A stretch of DNA of 64,000 bases, taken from assembly GCA_016718405.1 (NCBI GenBank), contig JADKDJ010000003.1:434001-498000 (forward strand). Reading direction: 5' to 3'. The position numbers were made by a program, and so were the translations under genes. Shown here in pieces: positions 61,179 to 64,000 of the stretch. The stretch's first letter is position 1; each line of letters starts with the position of its first letter. The stretch is from Candidatus Rhodoferax odensensis (GTDB lineage Bacteria; Pseudomonadota; Gammaproteobacteria; Burkholderiales; Burkholderiaceae_C). The notes under the pieces are model-generated. The model searched no databases, was not told where the DNA came from, and saw only the letters and a list, made by a program, of their open reading frames with translations.

Positions 61179-61305
61179 CAAAAGTGGATCGGTGCCATAG
61201 GCCAAGTGCGGGCAGCCTTTTCTTGCTAAGCCTGCGCAGGGCGCGCGCATTGTCCGATCGATCTTCGACAAGGACAAGTTTCAGCGCCACGCCAACTGTC
61301 ATTTC

Positions 61306-61479
61306 TCACGCCGCTTGCCGGCCGTGGGTGCGCCGGCCCGATGCAAAGCGAATGCCGCAGGCCCAACAAGGTGATGCGATCAGCCCATTGGCCGCGCAAG
61401 ACGCCAGAAAGCTGGCGTGACGCGGTGCCGTGGCATGCAACAGTGCGCCAGGCCCGAAGTGAAAGAGGGCGACGGGCAT
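61306..61479 (-). pseudogene. Possible remnant of a DUF4184-like membrane protein
   Basis: A 57-residue open frame starts MPVALFHFGPGALLHATAPR HASFLASCAANGLI-style text that resembles the N-terminus of small polytopic membrane proteins, then loses similarity. The rest of 61179-61527 (349 bp) contains nothing I recognise. Weak call. Confidence 0.3.
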
Positions 61480-61527
61480 GATGCTTGGAGTGTCAAGGCG
61501 CTTCGAGCGCAGGCGCAAGCTACCCGG

Positions 61528-62001
61528 TCACGTGATTAATCCGCCAGCGAAATGGAGCTGGTAGAGGCTGGAGTCACCTGCGCTCACGGCTTCGATCCCG
61601 CTAAAACCGCTGATGGATCCAATGCGCTGGCAGGTGTAGCGCATGGTGCCCTGTTCGAACAGCGGCGGCCCACGCAAAGGCTGTTCACTGGGCAAGGCGC
61701 GCAGCGCCTGCCGCAGAAAGGCGTAGACCGTGCCGACGTCTGTCGTCGGAACGTCCGCGGACAGGCCGCCGGCGTAGCTCATGGCCCAAATTGCGCGCCC
61801 GGCCAGGTACACCGTCTCAAGGCCGACAAAGCGATTCGTGCCAACGTAGATGTCGCGATACAGCAGATCTCCCTCGGCGAACTCGAGTTGCTTCGAGTCC
61901 GGCAGCAGCGGTGCCACGGCAGCGCCACCGCCCGTGGCAGCATAGGTGGCTTGTTTGGCCGTCACGAGGAAACGCTTGAGCGATTCAGGGCGCACGCTCA
62001 T
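61528..62001 (-). CDS. DUF5680-family protein
   Basis: 157 aa. SLKRFLVTAKQATYAATGGG, LLYRDIYVGTNRFVGLETVYL and RAIWAMSYAGG are the family's hallmarks. Proteins of this type are sometimes fused to HTH domains but this one is not. The start overlaps the map stop by 4 bp (ATGA). Function unknown. Confidence 0.82.
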   Translation of the reverse strand: MSVRPESLKRFLVTAKQATYAATGGGAAVAPLLPDSKQLEFAEGDLLYRDIYVGTNRFVGLETVYLAGRAIWAMSYAGGLSADVPTTDVGTVYAFLRQALRALPSEQPLRGPPLFEQGTMRYTCQRIGSISGFSGIEAVSAGDSSLYQLHFAGGLIT

Positions 62002-62810
62002 GGCGCAGCGGTGACCCGTGCTGCGGCGAACCGGCTCCAGGTTTCGGTCTCATTCGGTCGAAACGTCAGGATCTCAAACCCCGTGTTGGTCACCAGCACG
62101 GTGTGTTCCCACTGGGCGGACAGCGAGCGGTCCTTGGTGACCACGGTCCATTTGTCGGCCAGCACGCGCACGTCGGAGCCGCCGGCGTTGAGCATGGGCT
62201 CGATGGTGAAGGTCATGCCCGGCATCAGTCGCACGCCCAGGCCGCGCCGCCCGACGTGGCGCACTTCGGGCTCTTCGTGCATGGCTGCGCCAATGCCGTG
62301 GCCGCAGAAGTCCAGCACCACGCTGTAGCCGTGCTTCTGCGCGTGCGCCTGGATGGCCGCGCCGACATCGCCCAGCGTGGCGCCGGGCTTGATCTCCAGA
62401 ATGCCGAGGTACAGGCTCTCCTGCGTGACGCTGGCCAGGCGTCGGGCGGCAATCGACGGGGTGCCGGCGAAGTACATGGCGCTGCTGTCCCCATGCATGC
62501 CCTCATAGGCCGCCACCACGTCAATATTCAGGCTGTCGCCGTCCTTTAGGCGTTTGTCCCCAGGCACGCCATGGCACACCACGTGGTTGACCGAAATGCA
62601 GGTCGCATGCTGGTAGCCGTGGTAGCCCACGCACGAGGGCACGCCGCCGTGGTCCACGATGTAGTCGTGGCACAGTTTGTCCAGGTGGGCAGTGCTGACG
62701 CCGGGTTGGACGTGTGCGCCGATCATTTCCAGCACGCCGCTGACGATGGCGGACGCCGCGCGCATACCCTCCAGCATTGCCGGAGTCTTCGAGTTGGTCA
62801 CCATGAGCAT
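61998..62810 (-). CDS. map: Type I methionine aminopeptidase
   Basis: 270 aa. Removes the initiator Met from nascent proteins. GYHGYQHATCISVNHVVCHGVPG with the first His, LKDGDSLNIDVVAAYEGMHGDSS with the two Asp ligands, CGHGIGAAMHEEPEV with His, FTIEPML and QWEHTVLV with the two Glu. Not beside rpsB/tsf, so it may be a second map copy; the essential copy could be elsewhere. Overlaps the DUF5680 gene, probably a two-gene operon. Confidence 0.92.
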   Translation of the reverse strand: MLMVTNSKTPAMLEGMRAASAIVSGVLEMIGAHVQPGVSTAHLDKLCHDYIVDHGGVPSCVGYHGYQHATCISVNHVVCHGVPGDKRLKDGDSLNIDVVAAYEGMHGDSSAMYFAGTPSIAARRLASVTQESLYLGILEIKPGATLGDVGAAIQAHAQKHGYSVVLDFCGHGIGAAMHEEPEVRHVGRRGLGVRLMPGMTFTIEPMLNAGGSDVRVLADKWTVVTKDRSLSAQWEHTVLVTNTGFEILTFRPNETETWSRFAAARVTAAP

Positions 62811-62858
62811 GGGGGGCCGATCAGCGAATATGATGCGCGTTCAACCGAGTCGCGCCTC

Positions 62859-63800
62859 ATGACCATCTTGCACAAGCCCCTGATCGTACTTGCTGTCGCC
62901 ATCACCCTGCTGGTGCAGGGCTGTGGCATGAGTTCACATCCGGTAGCGCAGGCGGTGCAGGGCAAACCGACCAGCAGCGCGGACATGGAGCGCGTGCTGG
63001 ACCAACCGGGCCCAGTTCAACTTGAGACCATCAACAGTGCGGATTGGGCGGTGCCGCTGGCGGGGCTGGTCAACCTCAAGAGCCCGGCCGCCATCAAGGC
63101 CGGACTGAAGGACCGGGAGGAACCGATCCAGGTGTACGCCCATGTGCTGCAGCATCCGCAACGTGGCAGTTTTCTGGTCGACACCGGGGTGTCGGCCAAG
63201 CTGATCGCGGACCCCGGCAAAGAGGGCTTGAGCTGGCTGCTGCGCCAGGGTATGCCGATCGAGAAGATGAAAATTCAGAAGAGCACCGCCGACATTCTGG
63301 CGGCGTTGCCGGGCAAGTTGTCAGGCGTTTTCTTCACCCATTTGCACATCGACCACATCTCCGGTATGCCCGACATTCCCAACGATGTACCGCTGTACAT
63401 CGGTAAGTCCGAATCGACTGAGAAGAACCTGATCAACCTGTTTGTGCACGGGTCGACCAACCAGTTGCTACAGGGCAAACAGCGCTTGCAGGAGTGGCGT
63501 TTTCAGCCGGATCCGGCGCAGCAGTTCGAAGGCGTCGTCGATGTCTTTGAAGACGGCTCCGTTTTTGCGATCAGTGTTCCGGGCCACACCGCCGGCAGCG
63601 CCGCCTACCTGGTGCGTACCCCGCAGGGGCCGGTGCTGCTGACGGGCGACGCTTGCCACACGCGCTGGGGCTGGGAGCACACGGTCGAGCCAGGTGACTA
63701 TACGCGCGACAACGAGCGCAACCTGAAGAACCTGATCAGTATGAAGAAATTGGTTGCGCGGCACCCCAAGATCGACGTGCGTTTTGGGCACCAACGTTGA
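62859..63800 (+). CDS. Metallo-beta-lactamase-fold lipoprotein
   Basis: 313 aa. Lipobox LLVQGC (about 17-22) marks an outer- or inner-membrane lipoprotein. MBL motifs: FLVDTGV, THLHIDHISGMPDI (zinc ligands), PGHTAGSAAYLV and LTGDACHTRWGWE. The arrangement resembles N-acyl-homoserine-lactone lactonase-like members, but the substrate is unknown. ATG 62859 is chosen because it begins the lipoprotein signal; divergent from map. Confidence 0.85.
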   Translation: MTILHKPLIVLAVAITLLVQGCGMSSHPVAQAVQGKPTSSADMERVLDQPGPVQLETINSADWAVPLAGLVNLKSPAAIKAGLKDREEPIQVYAHVLQHPQRGSFLVDTGVSAKLIADPGKEGLSWLLRQGMPIEKMKIQKSTADILAALPGKLSGVFFTHLHIDHISGMPDIPNDVPLYIGKSESTEKNLINLFVHGSTNQLLQGKQRLQEWRFQPDPAQQFEGVVDVFEDGSVFAISVPGHTAGSAAYLVRTPQGPVLLTGDACHTRWGWEHTVEPGDYTRDNERNLKNLISMKKLVARHPKIDVRFGHQR

Positions 63801-64000
63801 TCAACCCGTTTTATCGATCTGCTTGATCATATTGATGCCGGTCACCGTGTAGCCCAGTTGGCTGTACAGGGACTGCGCGCCAGGGTTGTGGCCAAACACG
63901 TGCAGGCCGATGCTGGTCAGCCCCAGCGTTGTCACGCGGGCCTCGAGCGCCTCGAAGGCACGCTTGGCGTGGCCCTGGCGGCGGTACTCGGACTTGACTT
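63801..64000 (-). CDS. GNAT-family acetyltransferase, C-terminal part (cut by window edge)
   Basis: Minus-strand frame open to the right edge. It reads KSEYRRQGHAKRAFEALEAR (the acetyl-CoA loop R-R-Q-G-x-A), then LTSIGLHVFGHNPGAQSLYS and YTVTGINMIKQ before the TGA at 63801. This is the usual end of a GNAT domain with the N-x-x-A-x-x-L-Y motif. Substrate unknown. Convergent with the MBL lipoprotein gene, the two stops 3 bases apart or fewer. Confidence 0.8.
   Translation of the reverse strand, partial: VKSEYRRQGHAKRAFEALEARVTTLGLTSIGLHVFGHNPGAQSLYSQLGYTVTGINMIKQIDKTG

Noticed and set aside
1..64000. CRISPR arrays, tRNA and rRNA genes
   Set aside because: No regularly spaced direct repeats and no cloverleaf or rRNA-like sequence were seen by eye; a tRNA scan could not be run.

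Overview
The window looks like chromosomal DNA from a GC-rich betaproteobacterium, most likely a Burkholderiales/Comamonadaceae relative (Rhodoferax-like). The grounds are strong GC bias at third codon positions, a Cupriavidus-style HoxX/HoxA/HoxJ/HoxBC hydrogen-sensing set, a Bug/TctC-type solute receptor, and gtsABCD-type sugar uptake. This taxonomic call is inference only; there is no rRNA gene in the window.

Region 1 (1-26350) is a [NiFe]-hydrogenase locus. On the plus strand it holds a membrane-bound Hyb-type uptake hydrogenase (small subunit cut by the window edge, hybA, hybB, hybC), its protease and chaperones (hybD, a HypC/HybG homologue, hybE), the hypABFCDE maturation set, hoxX (CO ligand made from a formyl group) and the NtrC-type regulator hoxA. 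Converging on hoxA from the minus strand are the sensor kinase hoxJ and the H2-sensing regulatory hydrogenase hoxC/hoxB, with hupK further upstream. Together these would sense H2, switch on the uptake enzyme and build its Ni-Fe(CN)2CO centre. About 690 bp of homopolymer-rich, probably unreliable sequence separates hypE from hoxX. An AT-richer 2-kb islet with a decayed three-gene operon sits between hoxA and hoxJ, flanked by a ~145-bp direct duplication of the hoxA/hoxJ junction.

Region 2 (22957-29050) is mixed: a MepA-like murein endopeptidase, a helix-hairpin-helix protein, an AAC(6')-like acetyltransferase, YidD, a frameshifted Bro-N/DinD-type gene, two transposase remnants, and a SIMPL-domain protein.

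Region 3 (29083-47833) is the most interesting part. Thirteen genes lie head to tail on the minus strand: IlvD/EDD dehydratase, HpcH/HpaI aldolase, a complete sugar ABC importer, a Gfo/Idh/MocA oxidoreductase, an SDR sugar dehydrogenase, a GntR regulator, sulfolactate sulfo-lyase suyAB, a TctC receptor, and the sulfolactate dehydrogenases slcC and comC. A YeiH-type anion exporter follows. A LacI regulator and a TonB-dependent receptor complete the set, and an identical 14-bp palindrome lies upstream of both the receptor and the operon. I read this as a candidate route for taking up a sulfosugar (sulfoquinovose is the obvious guess), cleaving it by a sulfo-Entner-Doudoroff scheme, isomerising the resulting sulfolactate, and releasing sulfite.

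Region 4 (48019-64000) holds an AAA/DUF4143 ATPase, a DUF2157 plus DUF4401/GDYXXLXY membrane pair, a DUF2164 protein, a glucose-type ABC uptake operon (two paralogous binding proteins, a LamB-like porin, a frameshifted first permease, second permease, ATPase), a DUF4124 protein, a ParD/ParE-like toxin-antitoxin pair, DUF5680, a methionine aminopeptidase, a metallo-beta-lactamase-fold lipoprotein and the end of a GNAT acetyltransferase. I saw no tRNA, rRNA or CRISPR array.
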